From assembly GCA_036417435.1 (NCBI GenBank), contig CM070899.1, positions 153,703,494-153,767,493 on the forward strand: 64,000 nt of DNA, read 5' to 3'. This DNA is from Inia geoffrensis (Eukaryota; Chordata; Mammalia; Artiodactyla; Iniidae). A model generated the notes under the pieces. The model had not been told where the DNA came from, searched no databases, and saw nothing but the letters and a program-made list of their open reading frames with translations. Of the stretch, positions 12,546-22,804 are shown one piece after another; the first letter of the stretch is position 1; the number at the start of each line of letters is the position of its first letter. A program made the translations under genes and the position numbers.

Positions 12546-12562
12546 CCACAAGGTGGCGGCAG
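12546..12562 (+). promoter_or_regulatory. Candidate CTCF binding motif
   Basis: CCACAAGGTGGCGGCAG fits the CTCF core (CCAC-N-AGGTGGC followed by A/G and G/C) and points toward the SH3GL3 promoter 6.3 kb away. Motif match only; occupancy is not shown. Confidence 0.4.
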
Positions 12563-13569
12563 TAGTTTACAAAAGCCATCAGGGCACCACTCACTAATTC
12601 CTCATCCCTGGCATTTGTTTAAAAGTAAATCTTCTGGGGTAAAATGTGAAAATGAAAACTGCACCTATGCAATTAACAAATTCTAATTAGCATTACACTA
12701 TGACCCAGAATTCTAACTGAACATTTTTAGAGTACAGAATAATGGAGTCATGCATTGTGTATAACTATGAAAGACATTAATTCACCAGTTAATTTTATTT
12801 ACTTTCCCTGTGTGCTTATTGTAGCCCTTCACCCAATCCTCATTTTTAAACACACAAAAATACTTCAGCGTTTTTCCTCTACATTTTAAAATGGAAAGAT
12901 TTCTATGGCCTTTTCTGGAACCCATCAATTGATTTTCCATCAGCTTCATGTAAAACAATAAATGAAGAAAATCTATACATTTGTTCCCAGTTGTGATCTT
13001 GCAAGTTCAAGGCAAATTGCCATGTTCAGCATCTGGGATTCATCATGTCTGCTCTGTTACCTCATCGATGGGCACACATCTTTCCCAGATGTGCAAAATA
13101 AAAGGCCTGTGAAGTTACAAGGAACGCAAAATAATAGCCATGCACGCAACTTTCTGTGCAACCAGGTATGTGGAGATTTTAAATTGAGGGAAGGAATGCC
13201 TCTAGGTCTGGTCTAATCTAAATACTTGGCATAATGCACAAATGCCACATAATGGGCCAGAGCTCCACCCTTTCACGCATGAGTAACCCAGAGTGCCTCC
13301 CCAGAAAGGAGTCTGGGTGAGAGGTTTTTTTCAAGAAAAAAAAAAGAGTAAAGCTGAAAATTGAGAGGCCATGGTTAAACTAACATTTTAGGATTATTTA
13401 AGATGTCAGTATTTGAACTCAGCTCTCCAAAGACTGCCAAGAACTGCAATCTGGAGCTTATATCAGGCCACAGGCTTCAAGTCATGGAATTCAAGGCAAA
13501 TGGAAGATGTAGATCCATGTGTCTTTGACACCCCTTCCCTTTTTATAAGATTTTCCTCTAATGACCATG
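12563..13569. other. Unassigned intergenic DNA
   Basis: AT-rich in part, with no supported gene. The 84-codon frame at 12962-13216 has no recognisable domain. Confidence 0.45.
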
Positions 13570-14110
13570 GAGGGTGGGAGCAATTATAACTATGCTACAT
13601 AAATGGCAATTTGCACTTAGAACTGTTCAAGTCTTTGATGCACTAATTTCACATCTGGGAATCCATTCTAAGGAACTATTCTTAAATACAGAAAGAAATC
13701 CTAATATGGAAAAAGATGTTTAATGTAGCGTTATTTAAGTGATGAAAAATTTTGGGGAAAAATCCTTTAAATGAGTAGTAATAGAAAATGATCAAATATA
13801 ATTTGACACGTCTATATAATTGGTTATTAAGTTGTCGTGAAAATAATGTGTGTGAAGACTAGACAGTATAGAAAATGCTCATGTAATTAAGAGAATAAAG
13901 AAAATAAAGTAGTATGCATAGTCATGACCCCGCTGTGTTTAAATTTTGCATAGGAAAAAGGCTGTAAAAGAAAAATATGCCAAAATATTAAGAGCAGTTG
14001 TCTCAATGGTGATTCCAAAGGTAAAATTTCCTCCTTTTTACTTTTTGATAATTTCAAATTCTAGGTGTTATTGTATCATGGAAAATATATACTTGTGAAA
14101 ACTTTTATTT
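13570..14110 (+). mobile_element. Old L1ME-type 3' region, sense
   Basis: Matches the L1ME 3' UTR order: 'aatggcaatttgcac', 'gggaatccattctaaggaac', 'aaaaagatgtttaatg', 'ttggttattaagttg', 'ccaaaatattaagagcagtt', 'tcaatggtgattccaaaggt'. Diverged and non-coding. Confidence 0.7.
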
Positions 14111-14769
14111 TGAATTTAAAATAATTTCGCTATTCTTTTATCTCAAAATTTCTGTTTGTTTTCTCTCCATCTTTGCCTCCCTGGCTTAAAACCAACACCC
14201 TGCATCCTAGTCTCAAACTGGTTCTTTTTCTGTATCAGACAAAGGAAAGTGGACCCACTCTGGTCTTTGCTGGAGGCTTTTCAGCTGGCTGGGGCTAGAG
14301 CATGATCTGGTTTAAGTTGAAGGAGGTGACAAGGTGGCCCTAGTCCATGCACCCTGGCCGCTGCTCATTCTAATCATGCTATGGCTTCCCTACAATGTTT
14401 AATTATTGATGTTGATAGACAATATAAGTTCAAATATTTTATAGAACAATGATAACTGCTAGTGGGTAAAAATTGGGTACATAACTCACAAAAGTAAAGG
14501 GGAAGAAAAAGCAAAGAAAATCTTTGAAGCAAATAGATACTAGTGATAGAAGGAGCTATTTGAGGGGGGGGGAACCCCAGATAACATGCCATAAAATGAC
14601 AAAACTAGGACCAAATATATCCTTTTCATAATAAATATGAATGCTTTAAATCTCTCTAGGAAAATACATTTAAAATGTATTTTGGCCAACAAACAAAATT
14701 AAATTTTATTCTCTTTATAAGAGCACATGCCAAACAAAATGAAAGGTCAAAAGTAAAGGATGTATACTT
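14111..14769. other. Unassigned intergenic DNA
   Basis: No gene or named repeat recognised. An antisense 72-codon frame at 14374-14592 has no domain features. Confidence 0.4.
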
Positions 14770-14990
14770 AAAGTTTCTGAGAGAGTAGATCTTAAATGTT
14801 CTCATGTCACCAAAAAAAAAAAAAAAGAAAGAAAAAGGAAAAAGAAAGACAAATGAGGTGATGGAGGTGTTAACTAACCTTACTGTGCGATCATTTTGCA
14901 ATATATATGTGTATCAAATCACACAGTACACCTTAAACTTATGTAATATGACACGTATGTTAATTAATCTCAATAAAGCTGGAAAAAAGA
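14770..14990 (+). mobile_element. L1 3' UTR fragment, sense
   Basis: Begins near 'agagagtagatcttaaatgt', contains 'catcaccaaaaa'-like sequence, then 'cattttgcaatatatatgtg' and the terminal 'aatctcaataaagctgg' with an A-rich tail. It parallels the L1 3' end at 1980-2140. Confidence 0.82.
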
Positions 14991-16389
14991 AGAGACAGGA
15001 GGAAAAGGACCAATTAGGTCATATGAAGCACATACAAACAAAATGTAGGGATACAAAAAAATTACATGTGACAAAGTAAAATAGAAGCAAAAATCCATAA
15101 GTGGGACAGATATGTTATTTTATATGGATAAAATTCCAATCCACAAGGAAGATATGGCAGTCACAAACACAGGCAAAATATGACAGCCCTAAAATATTTA
15201 AAGGCAAACTCCCAAATGAAGGCACAACAGACATAATTATAATTGTAACAAGAGACCGTAGACTACTTCTCCCAGTCTCTGGTAAGTGAAGTAGAAGAAA
15301 GCAGGACACAGAGCATTTGGACAATAAGCTCAGAAGATTTGATTTATGAGATACATGATGGGATAATATTCGGAGACATTAATCAGTACGCTTCTCTCCC
15401 CCTCAGTCCCCTGCCCAAGGCTCTTCTGCTCCTGCCCACGCAGAGAAATGTGACACTCATGCCAGGACCAGACACAAGAGCTGCAAATACTAGGTTCAAA
15501 AGCTGGCCCAACCACAAGACAGACACATGTGAATGCACACTAGCATAGTACTCTGTGGACCAGGGAAGGGAAAGTGGAGGGGAGAGCCAAGGACTACAAG
15601 GAAAGGAACATAGGAGAACACCCAAGCCTCTGCCAGAACATGGGTCATCTGTCCAGAGTGCCAGAGACAACCGCAGCATCCCTCATGTCATTTACCTTGA
15701 AGACCACCAAGTGCCTAAAGATCCTTCAGTTTAGGGTGATGCTTGTTTGTGCTTCAGGACTCTCCCATTAGTTTCATACCATGTAGACAACTCTGTCAGA
15801 TAGCTCAAGACATTTGTATACTCCTTCCCTAAACAGATCGAGGAGCTATGGGCCCTTGGGTCCTGGAGGGGTGATGGTGATGTAAAAGGCAAGCCTTGAA
15901 CTGGCCAATGTGGCTCCAGCTAGCACGTCTTTGAAATCTCCCTCTGAGCTAGGAGCTTTGGTAGAACACATGCTCCTGTTACCCATGAACTGAAAAACTG
16001 TATCCTAGAAACTGAGAATACACATTATTTCAAACCTCTGTGGTACATTTATAAAATGAAACATAATAGACTATGTTAAAAAAACCTTCAAGACATGTTA
16101 TTTGACAATAGTACCACAAGTCTCAAATTTCATATATCATGAATAATAGAAATCAAACCACCTAGAAAAGATTTTAAAAATTGTCTTGAATAACATTGGG
16201 ATCAAAGAGTTATTTCCTCTTTATAATTGCAATTAAAAATTTATTTAAAACACAATCAGAAGAACTATACTACATAATGAAAACAAAGTGTGAAACCAAA
16301 GCCGTACTCAGGAGGAAAATTCATAGTTTTACATGTGTTGATTATAAAACAAGACAGTATAAAAATAAATAAAACACATTCAACTGAAA
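14991..16389 (+). mobile_element. Old L1M ORF2 remnant, sense (first part)
   Basis: Degenerate L1M ORF2. The endonuclease-linked segment 'gtgggacagatatgttattt' to 'cctaaaatatttaaaggcaa' lies at 15100-15210. The segment 'caaagccgtactcaggagga' plus 'aaattcatagttttacatg' lies at 16297-16340. Positions about 15340-15990 within these limits are not clearly L1. The element resumes after the LTR-like block at 16390-16865. Confidence 0.6.
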
Positions 16390-16865
16390 GGATTAAGGAG
16401 TTCCCAGATAAACATTCGTGGGCATTCGTGTTGCTGCTGTTTGTAGATGCTATTTTTGGCTACCTGGCATCTGAAGCTTCTTCCTATATTGGGGAAATAC
16501 ACCATGGTGTGGGTCTTAGACTCTAGAGCCGGGGCATAACATCTAGACTTAGCTCATCAGATGCTGCCCCCTGGAACTTTGAATCTGGAGTGAGTGCCTG
16601 AAAGAAGCAGAAGCAGCTTAGCCTTCATTCTGGTAGCCACAGCCTGAACATGTGGTGGAACCAGCACATCCCAACAAGCTGCCCCTGGACATGCTGGAGA
16701 CCTGACCACTCAGATTCCTAGTTCCTGCTCATCCCCCCCCCCCCCCACCTGGTTCCCTACATCCCCTGAACCTCTGGGCTGCCTGATAATCCTTCTCCAA
16801 TACATTCTTTTCCAGCTTATGATCAGTTTCTGTTGCGGATAACTTCAATCTCCTGAACAAAACAG
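16390..16865. mobile_element. LTR-like insertion splitting L1M
   Basis: A GC-richer block interrupts the L1M ORF2 sequence, which continues on both sides. It contains a C14 tract at 16733-16746 and ends in a region with 'caatacattcttttccagct', resembling an LTR R/U5 segment. No internal retroviral sequence is present. The exact ends and family are not determined. Confidence 0.45.
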
Positions 16866-17330
16866 AAGGAAGGAGTGTATAATAAAGATAGAAATTAATG
16901 AGAGAAAAAAAAATCTATAGCAATGATGAATAAACTCAAGAACTGAAAAAAAATTTTTATTATTTATTTATTTATTTTGGCTGCACTTGTGTGGCATGCG
17001 GGATCTTAGTTCCCTGACCAGGGATGGAACCTGTGCCCCCTGCAGTGGAAGCGCAGAGTCTTAACCACTAAACCGCCAGGAAAGTCCCAAGAACTATTTT
17101 AAACGACCAACAAAATTGGCAAACCTCTGAGTCTTATCACAGAAAAAATTAAGAAAAATCACAAATACTTTTATGAAGGAAAAACGTACATGAACGATTC
17201 TGACATTAAAAAAATGATGAGAATACACTTACAATTCTATACTTGATGAAATGAAGAGATAAGTTACCAGAATTAACTGAATTGGAATATGCTATCAACC
17301 AAGGGAAAAAGGCCAAAAAGTTTTAAATAA
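16866..17330 (+). mobile_element. Old L1M ORF2 remnant, sense (second part)
   Basis: Continues the L1M ORF2 order: 'aataaagatagaaattaatg', then after a SINE 'ccaacaaaattggcaaacct' and 'atcaaccaagggaaaaaggc', all degraded. The SINE at 16945-17087 lies inside it. Confidence 0.7.
16945..17087 (-). mobile_element. Short tRNA-derived SINE, antisense
   Basis: On the minus strand it starts 'gggactttcctggcggttta', has a B-box-like 'ggttccatccctgg', and ends in a TTTATT-type tail. At about 143 bp it is a head-only form. The TSD caagaact is at 16937-16944 and 17088-17095. Confidence 0.88.
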
Positions 17331-18799
17331 ATCACCCCCTTTCCCAAAGGGCACAGAGTCAGACTCATTTAGGGAGAAGTCCCTTCAAACCTGTTCTACT
17401 TAGACTACTCTTGGACACAGAGAAAGAAGGCAGGTGAGCCCCTTCCAGATGGCCCAGCCCCCAGTCGCCCCTGCCTTAGTAGCAGTTCCCCTGGGGCAGA
17501 GCCTGCCGTTGAGTGGGGTCCAGCCTGTTGTGTGGACAGGTCATCTTGCTATGCTATTCGGACCTAGCTGTTACCACCCTCATACCTTCTAGTTACCTAT
17601 CTGTGGCTGATGTCAGCTGTACGTAGGCCAGTCAAGCCCACAGCACTCATGCAAGTCATACTAATTAATCCTCTGGATGGCCGCCTTTATCTTCTTCACT
17701 AAGTTCATTGTTTTCTCCCATATCAGAGGAAGAATGCTCCTGTTCGCACCCTCTAAAGGGAAAGTGAGGAAACAGAGGCACAGGGAGATGTAGTTACCAG
17801 CCCAATCCTCACTGGGATGAAGTCAGGGATAAGGGGGTTGGGAGCTAATGGCAAAGGAGAGCCCATGTGACTTTTATCCTGGAGAAATTCAGGATGCCGG
17901 GAGTGGACGCCAGGGAACAGGTGTAAACCGCGGCTCTTGGTCATCCCAGATGGGATCTGTTGAGGGTCCAGAGACAGGAGCTTCTTTCTTTTAGGTGAAG
18001 ACTGGAGGAGGAAGAGGGTTGTATCTTTCAGTGTTAAGCGTTGCTAAGAGTGGGTTCTAGGTCTTTTGGGAGCCCTAAGGACTTTTGGAGGCCAGATTCC
18101 GCTTAGATGCTGACCTGTTGGGCACAGCTCTGACACGAAGATCAGTGGGATGCTCCAGACCCCTGGCTGGACCTCCGCGCACATGGGCGCTCCGGTCTCT
18201 CTGAAAAAGGACACTCTGTAACTGACACAACTGGTAGGAGTTACCGAGGGAGCTGGGTTCGTCCTCCAGTGAATTCCCCTGGATACAGAGCGCGCTGTTT
18301 AAGGCTCCTTGGAGATAGCTGCTCTTAATACAGTTGACAGGGCTCAGCGCTCTATGGAGGCGAGCGCGGTATTTAACAAATTACCCAATAACTCTTGGGC
18401 TCCTAGAGGACCAGATTGTACCCAGAGCACCGAGTGGGGTTAAGAAGAGACAGACCAGCCGCCCACAGACTAATTCCTCCTAATGCAGGTCCTCTGTCCC
18501 GTTCCATTTCTCCCCACTTAGGCTTATTTCGGAGCGTCCCCTTTAAAAACCAGAAACCTACCGAAAATGCGCCTGAGGGAGGCGATATTGCCTATGAGCA
18601 AAAGCAGGTTTCGCACCAAGTCCCAGAGGCATAGAAAGGTGATCTCTCTCTCCCCATCCAGGGCAATCGTAATGCCAGATGCATCCCGTCCAACGCCCAG
18701 CAAGCAGCCCTGTGTGGCTGTGCTCTCCGGACCCCAGGACATCCCCACGCTCAGCCTCCCAGGCCCATTTTCCCAGCAGCTCCAGTCTTCCCGGGTCTC
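17331..18799. other. Upstream flank of the SH3GL3 CpG island
   Basis: Unique-looking sequence whose CpG content rises towards the right. No repeat was recognised. An antisense frame (18524-19117) is long, but it arises in GC-rich DNA that lacks stops and is not called as a gene. Confidence 0.5.
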
Positions 18800-18812
18800 C
18801 ACGCAACAATGA

Positions 18813-19082
18813 AGCGTGGGCGGCCCCAGCGGCCTCATTTGCATACCGCCGCGGCTTGGCCAATGGGCTGCGCAGGGGCTTTGGAACGCAGTGTTGCCAT
18901 CAGCGTGTGCGCGTGTGTGCGAGTGTGACAGCGGCTGTGGCTGTGGCCGTGACCGTGGGAGGCTGGCCCGGCGGAGCCCAGCCGCGCGGGGACCGGCCCC
19001 GGCGCCCGCTTCCCCAGCGTGTCGCGGCCGCGTGGCCCGGCTGAGCCCAGAGACCATCCAGCCACGGCCGGGCGCCGTCGAG
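18813..19082 (+). other. SH3GL3: SH3GL3 5' leader region, open in frame with exon 1
   Basis: The reading frame of the SH3GL3 start codon stays open upstream to a TGA at 18810-18812, with no in-frame AUG between. The only upstream ATG in this stretch (18863-18865, within the CCAAT region) is out of frame and may lie before the transcription start. The leader is very GC-rich and contains a GTGTGCG-type run at 18904-18925. The transcription start cannot be fixed from sequence. Confidence 0.5.
18816..18864 (+). promoter_or_regulatory. SH3GL3: Promoter motif cluster: GC box, octamer, CCAAT box
   Basis: Three sites lie within 50 bp: gtgggcggcc (GC-box/Sp-like, 18816-18825), ATTTGCAT (exact octamer, 18837-18844) and CCAAT in ggccaatggg (NF-Y type, 18860-18864). 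They are 220-270 bp upstream of the start codon. Family knowledge suggests Sp, POU and NF-Y binding; use in this gene is inferred. Confidence 0.55.
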
Positions 19083-19127
19083 ATGTCGGTGGCGGGGCTG
19101 AAGAAGCAGTTCCACAAAGCCAGCCAG
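19083..19127 (+). CDS. SH3GL3: SH3GL3 (endophilin A3) first coding exon
   Basis: Encodes MSVAGLKKQFHKASQ, the start of an endophilin A protein, and stops exactly at a splice donor (CAG|GTAGGG) in phase 0. Endophilins bind and curve membranes through an N-terminal BAR domain and recruit dynamin and synaptojanin through a C-terminal SH3 domain in clathrin-mediated endocytosis. This exon gives only helix 0, the amphipathic segment that inserts into the bilayer. By recall, the paralogues differ at this point: endophilin A1 has HKATQ and A2 has FYKASQ, while A3 has FHKASQ as here, which is why I choose SH3GL3. The start has a purine at -3 (gagATGT), a moderate context. The rest of the gene lies to the right, outside the window, or was not recognised. 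Confidence 0.9.
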
Positions 19128-19790
19128 GTAGGGAGGCACAGAGGCGAGAGGGAGGGGGACTACGGAGCTGCAGGCCCTTCGAGGCTCCGGGGCCTTTGGG
19201 CCTCTGGCGCCCTTAGGGGCCTCTCTTAGGTCTCCATTTCTTCCCGCCTAGGCGGGCGCGGGGGTGGAGTGAGGGGCCGCCTGCTCTCTCCTCCGCTCCT
19301 TGGCGCCTCCTCCTTCCCAGCCCCCGGCCCCCAGCTCCACCCCGAGCCACTGTAATTCTGAGAGGTTCTGCGGAGGAGAGCAGAGAGGTGGCGGGCCGCG
19401 GGGTCTCGGGCGCAGGAGAGAGAGTGGGCGTCCCGAGGCCTGGAGGCTCCGCTTGGTGCCTCTACTGCACCCGCGCCGGGAGGTGGACCACAGAGAGTGC
19501 GGTGCCGGCGGGGCTTCCCTCAAGTACCCCACCTTTTGGCTGGGAGACCCCGGGGCACGTCCTGCCGCTTGGGGGCGGCCGCGCGGGCGTCGGCGGATCC
19601 CGGGATGCTGTGTACTTGGCGCTCGGCTGGGCCCCGCAGCGCGACCCGCTGCGCTCCCAGCGCGCGCATCGAAATGGACCCCGCCCGACTGCGTCCGGCT
19701 CCCGGGCTGGGACGCTACACAACCGTCCTTCCTCTCCCCACCGTCTTCCTGGTGTCGGCCCGGGGTTGGGCACCAGGCTCCTGCTCGCAA

Positions 19791-20026
19791 AGAGCCGCCA
19801 GTCTGGTAGGGAGACACTGAGACAGACACGTAAACAGTGTTAGACACACCTCCACGCACAGAGGATGCCAGATAATACAGTAGGGGCATCAGGGAGAGCT
19901 TCCCGGAGGAAGAGTCGCGTCATTTGTGAATTAAGTATGAGGAGGAATTGTGGCAGGGGGTGTGGGTGGAAAGGATAGGCGTTCAAAGCGGAGGAAACAG
20001 GAAAACCCGCAGGGCGGCATGGAGTT

Positions 20027-20064
<38 letters not shown>

Positions 20065-21489
20065 TGTCCGTTGACAAGAAAATTTGTATTCTAAGATTTC
20101 AGTTTCTTCCAGCTATGGCAGAGCTGACATTGTAAAATCTATCCCACACCTGCACTGCTGGATCTGCTCTACAGATTTCACTCAGAATTCACATTTCAGA
20201 TGAGGTCTCATTCTGCTTCTTCCACAAATTGGTCCCTGAAATGCAGCTGGAATTGGAGGATTCTCTTCTGTCAGTCTCAGTGCTGTTCCCTCACTTGCAT
20301 CCCTTCCATGAAGAAACTGGGTGTTGCTCAGTTTCCAGCTGGGGGCACTGGGTGGACAGTGGTACTATTAGGGTGATAAGGAGTCCCGGATGAGGGGCCA
20401 ATTAGGTGACCAGGGCGTTGGTGGTTTCACTGTGGGGTTTGGGCACTTTGAGAGGTTTGTGAGACATTCAGATGTCATTGGCCTGGGAGCCAGTGGGTGA
20501 GGCCAAGATTGGAACTACAGAGTTTGGGGAGATTTCTAGCCTAAATGGAGATTTAAAAATGTAAGTGCAAATAAAAGTTAGAAAATGCACAGTGAGCTGC
20601 ACATAGACTGAAGGGAGCACCAACATTTAGGGGCAATGTTTAGGCCAGGACTTGATAAACAGTAACCACTCAATAAATATTTATTAAATAAGTGAAACTT
20701 GGGGTGGAGGAGCACAGGAAGGAGAGAACTAGTACAACCCAGGAGAGAGGAGTGTCATGGAAACCTAGAGAGGTGGGCACATTTAAAGGTGGGAACAGTC
20801 AGCAAGTGCTGCTGTGAGCTCAGTACTGAGGGGTGGGCAGCCTGGAGGTGAGTGCAGCTGTGGTCAGGGCAGTGTCAGCGTACTTGCTGGCTAGGCTTGC
20901 TATGCTAGCTTCCTTAGCACTGGCAAGGAACTAACCTCTTTTGAAAAAATTCTTTTATTGGATATGGACTTCATGGGAGCAAATCTCAGAGATGAGCAAG
21001 ACACAGCTCTTGGATGACTGAAATTGGTTTCTGACCACTAACCAGAGTGAATGGTTGAAATCCCAGGAAGTTACTGGCTTTGGTGGAATAATATGCTAGT
21101 GATGAGGTCATTTAGTTTAACTACCCATAATCAGCCCATTAAAAAAGAAATGAGCAGAGGGTCTAATTTAGCCTTTTTTTGTGTGAGCTGAAATCCTTTG
21201 TGACTTTATCTGAAAAGAAAGACATCACAGATTTTCTCTGGGCTTCATTTTGTGGTCAAAGTGCCCAATAGATACATTTTTATCTGTTCTGGGGGTCTTT
21301 CTCAGAAATCTTGCAATATGGCAGATTTGGTGGAGAAATTAGACCAGGCTTAATATAATAAGAGGGAGCACAATAAGAAAAAAATGCCAGATGTTCTTCT
21401 CAGACAACATTTTAACAGCAGTTTTTAATTCATGAAGAACTTTCCTAGGCAGGGGAAAGGGAGTCTGGATGATGTCAGTGGCTTAATAC
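19791..21489. other. Unassigned intronic DNA
   Basis: Transition from the CpG island to ordinary intron. It holds a TG microsatellite (20028-20060) and a MIR-like 3' tail at about 20630-20695 ('accactcaataaatatttat'). No gene seen. Confidence 0.5.
20028..20060. repeat. (GT)n microsatellite near the promoter
   Basis: About 16 GT units, 0.9 kb downstream of exon 1. Confidence 0.95.
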
Positions 21490-21610
21490 TTCCCAGGGAT
21501 CCAGGACTGCCTCTGCCACTGACTAGCTCTGCGACCTGGGGAATGTGACTTAACCCATCTGGATGTTAGTTTTCTCTCTGTATAATGAATTAGAGGATTT
21601 AGAAGCCATG
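21490..21610 (+). mobile_element. MIR fragment
   Basis: 'ctctgccactgactagctct', 'gcgacctggggaatgtgact', 'taacccatctggatgttagt' follow the central MIR core. Confidence 0.75.
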
Positions 21611-21614
21611 TCTC

Positions 21615-21735
21615 TGTTCTCAAATTGATTGTGGTGATGATTACACAACTTTGTGAATATACTAAAAACCATTGACTTGTATACTTTAAGTTGTGAATTG
21701 TATGGTATAAATTATATCTCAAGAAAATACATATC
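21615..21735 (+). mobile_element. L1ME 3' terminal fragment
   Basis: 'gatgattacacaactttgtg', 'aatatactaaaaaccattga', 'gtatactttaagttgtgaat' and 'ttatatctcaagaaaata' match the last ~110 bp of old L1ME copies. A SINE inserted into its tail. Confidence 0.78.
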
Positions 21736-21940
21736 GGGCTTCCCTGGTGGCGCAGTGGTTGAGAGTCTGCCTGCCGATGCAGGGGACACGGGTTCGTGCC
21801 CCGGTCCGGGAAGATCCCACATGCCGCGGAGCAGCTGGGCCCGTGAGCCATGGCCGCTGAGCCTGCGCGTCCGGAGCCTGTGCTCCGCAATGGGAGAGGC
21901 CACAACAGTGAGAGGGCTGCGTACCACAAAAAAAAAAAAA
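21736..21940 (+). mobile_element. CHR-type SINE, full length, with TSD
   Basis: Starts 'gggcttccctggtggcgcag', has the B-box-like 'gggttcgtgcc', the second module 'ccgtgagccatggccgctga', and ends 'gtaccac' followed by A15. The TSD aagaaaatacatatc is perfect at 21721-21735 and 21941-21955. This is the clearest lineage marker in the window. Confidence 0.97.
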
Positions 21941-22423
21941 AAGAAAATACATATCTATCTATATATGTATCTATATAATATATCCCAGTCCTGAAATTGT
22001 TAAGTAATTCACTTAAAGTATTTCAGAGAAAGACAAAGATTATAAAGTGGACCTTTTACAAATAAGGGTACCAGTACCATGACAAATTGAGATGATTTTT
22101 CTCAATGATAGGCAAGGTAAAATAGCTTATAACTTCCTGGTTACCTGTCCTTCTTTCTTGATACCTTACCTATCTCTGCAGGAGAAAAAAAAAAAATCCC
22201 CTTACTTTACAGAGAATGAAGAATTGTAAACCCCAGGGATTCTGCATCATTTTGGCAACATGTGGAGACTAACCGGAAAGAGGAGGAAATCAAGTAAAAT
22301 GAGAAGAGTACAAGTTGAGTTAATAACGAGATTTAATTAATCCTTTCCTTCAGCATTTGGGATTATAACCCAAGTGTCCCAAGATCGTAATTAAATACCT
22401 TTTTTCTCTTGAAAAGGTTTCTT

Positions 22424-22790
22424 TTTTTTTAAATGGTGTATTTTTTTAAAAATAAAATTTTATTTATTTTTGGCTGTATTGGGTCTTCGTTGCTGCACGT
22501 GGGCTTTCTCTAGCAGCAAGCAGGGGCTACTCTTCATTGCAGTGTGTGGGCTTCTCATTGCGGTGGCTTCTCTTCTTGTGGAGCATGGGCTGTAGGTGCT
22601 CGAGCTTCAGTAGTTGTGGCACACGAGCTCAGTAGTTGTAGCGCATGGGCCCTAGAGCGCAGGTTCAGTAGTTGTGGTGCACGGGCTTCATTGCTCGGCG
22701 GCATGTGGGATCTTCCCGGACCAGGGCTCTAACCCGTGTCCCCTGCATTGGCAGGTAGATTCTTAACCACTATGCCACCAGGCAAGTCCC
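22424..22790 (-). mobile_element. Long CHR-type SINE, antisense
   Basis: On the minus strand: head 'gggacttgcctggtggcata', B-box-like 'gggttagagccctgg', several repeated modules (cactgaactactgaagctcg type) and a TAAAAATAAATAAAATTTTA-like tail. The TSD is tgaaaaggtttctt at 22410-22423 and tgaaaagggttctt at 22791-22804 (one mismatch). Confidence 0.92.
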
Positions 22791-22804
22791 TGAAAAGGGT
22801 TCTT

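Larger units (their letters stand above)
18800..19790. promoter_or_regulatory. SH3GL3: CpG island promoter of SH3GL3
   Basis: Dense CpG and high G+C through 18810-19080 and 19340-19790, unlike anything else in the window. It spans the SH3GL3 start codon and first splice donor, as expected for a CpG-island promoter. Long open frames on both strands here are the usual by-product of stop-poor GC-rich DNA. No TATA box is evident near the likely start region. Confidence 0.85.

Noticed and set aside
18524..19117. 197-codon antisense open frame across the CpG island
   Set aside because: GC-rich DNA has few stops, the frame overlaps SH3GL3 exon 1 on the other strand, and it shows no domain or splice signal. 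A divergent transcript is possible but not supported here.
19248..19889. 213-codon antisense frame and overlapping sense frames in the 5' part of intron 1
   Set aside because: Five or more mutually overlapping frames, rich in Pro, Arg, Gly and Ala, are the usual composition effect of a CpG island.
21736..21790. tRNA-like A and B boxes suggesting a tRNA gene
   Set aside because: This is the tRNA-derived head of a SINE, without a full cloverleaf or anticodon arm, and it is bounded by a TSD.
21712..21952. Frames containing GHGSRAQ, PGHEPVSPASAG and similar peptides, repeated at 29205, 33069, 41346 and 48768
   Set aside because: The same peptides recur because they are translations of CHR-type SINE copies.
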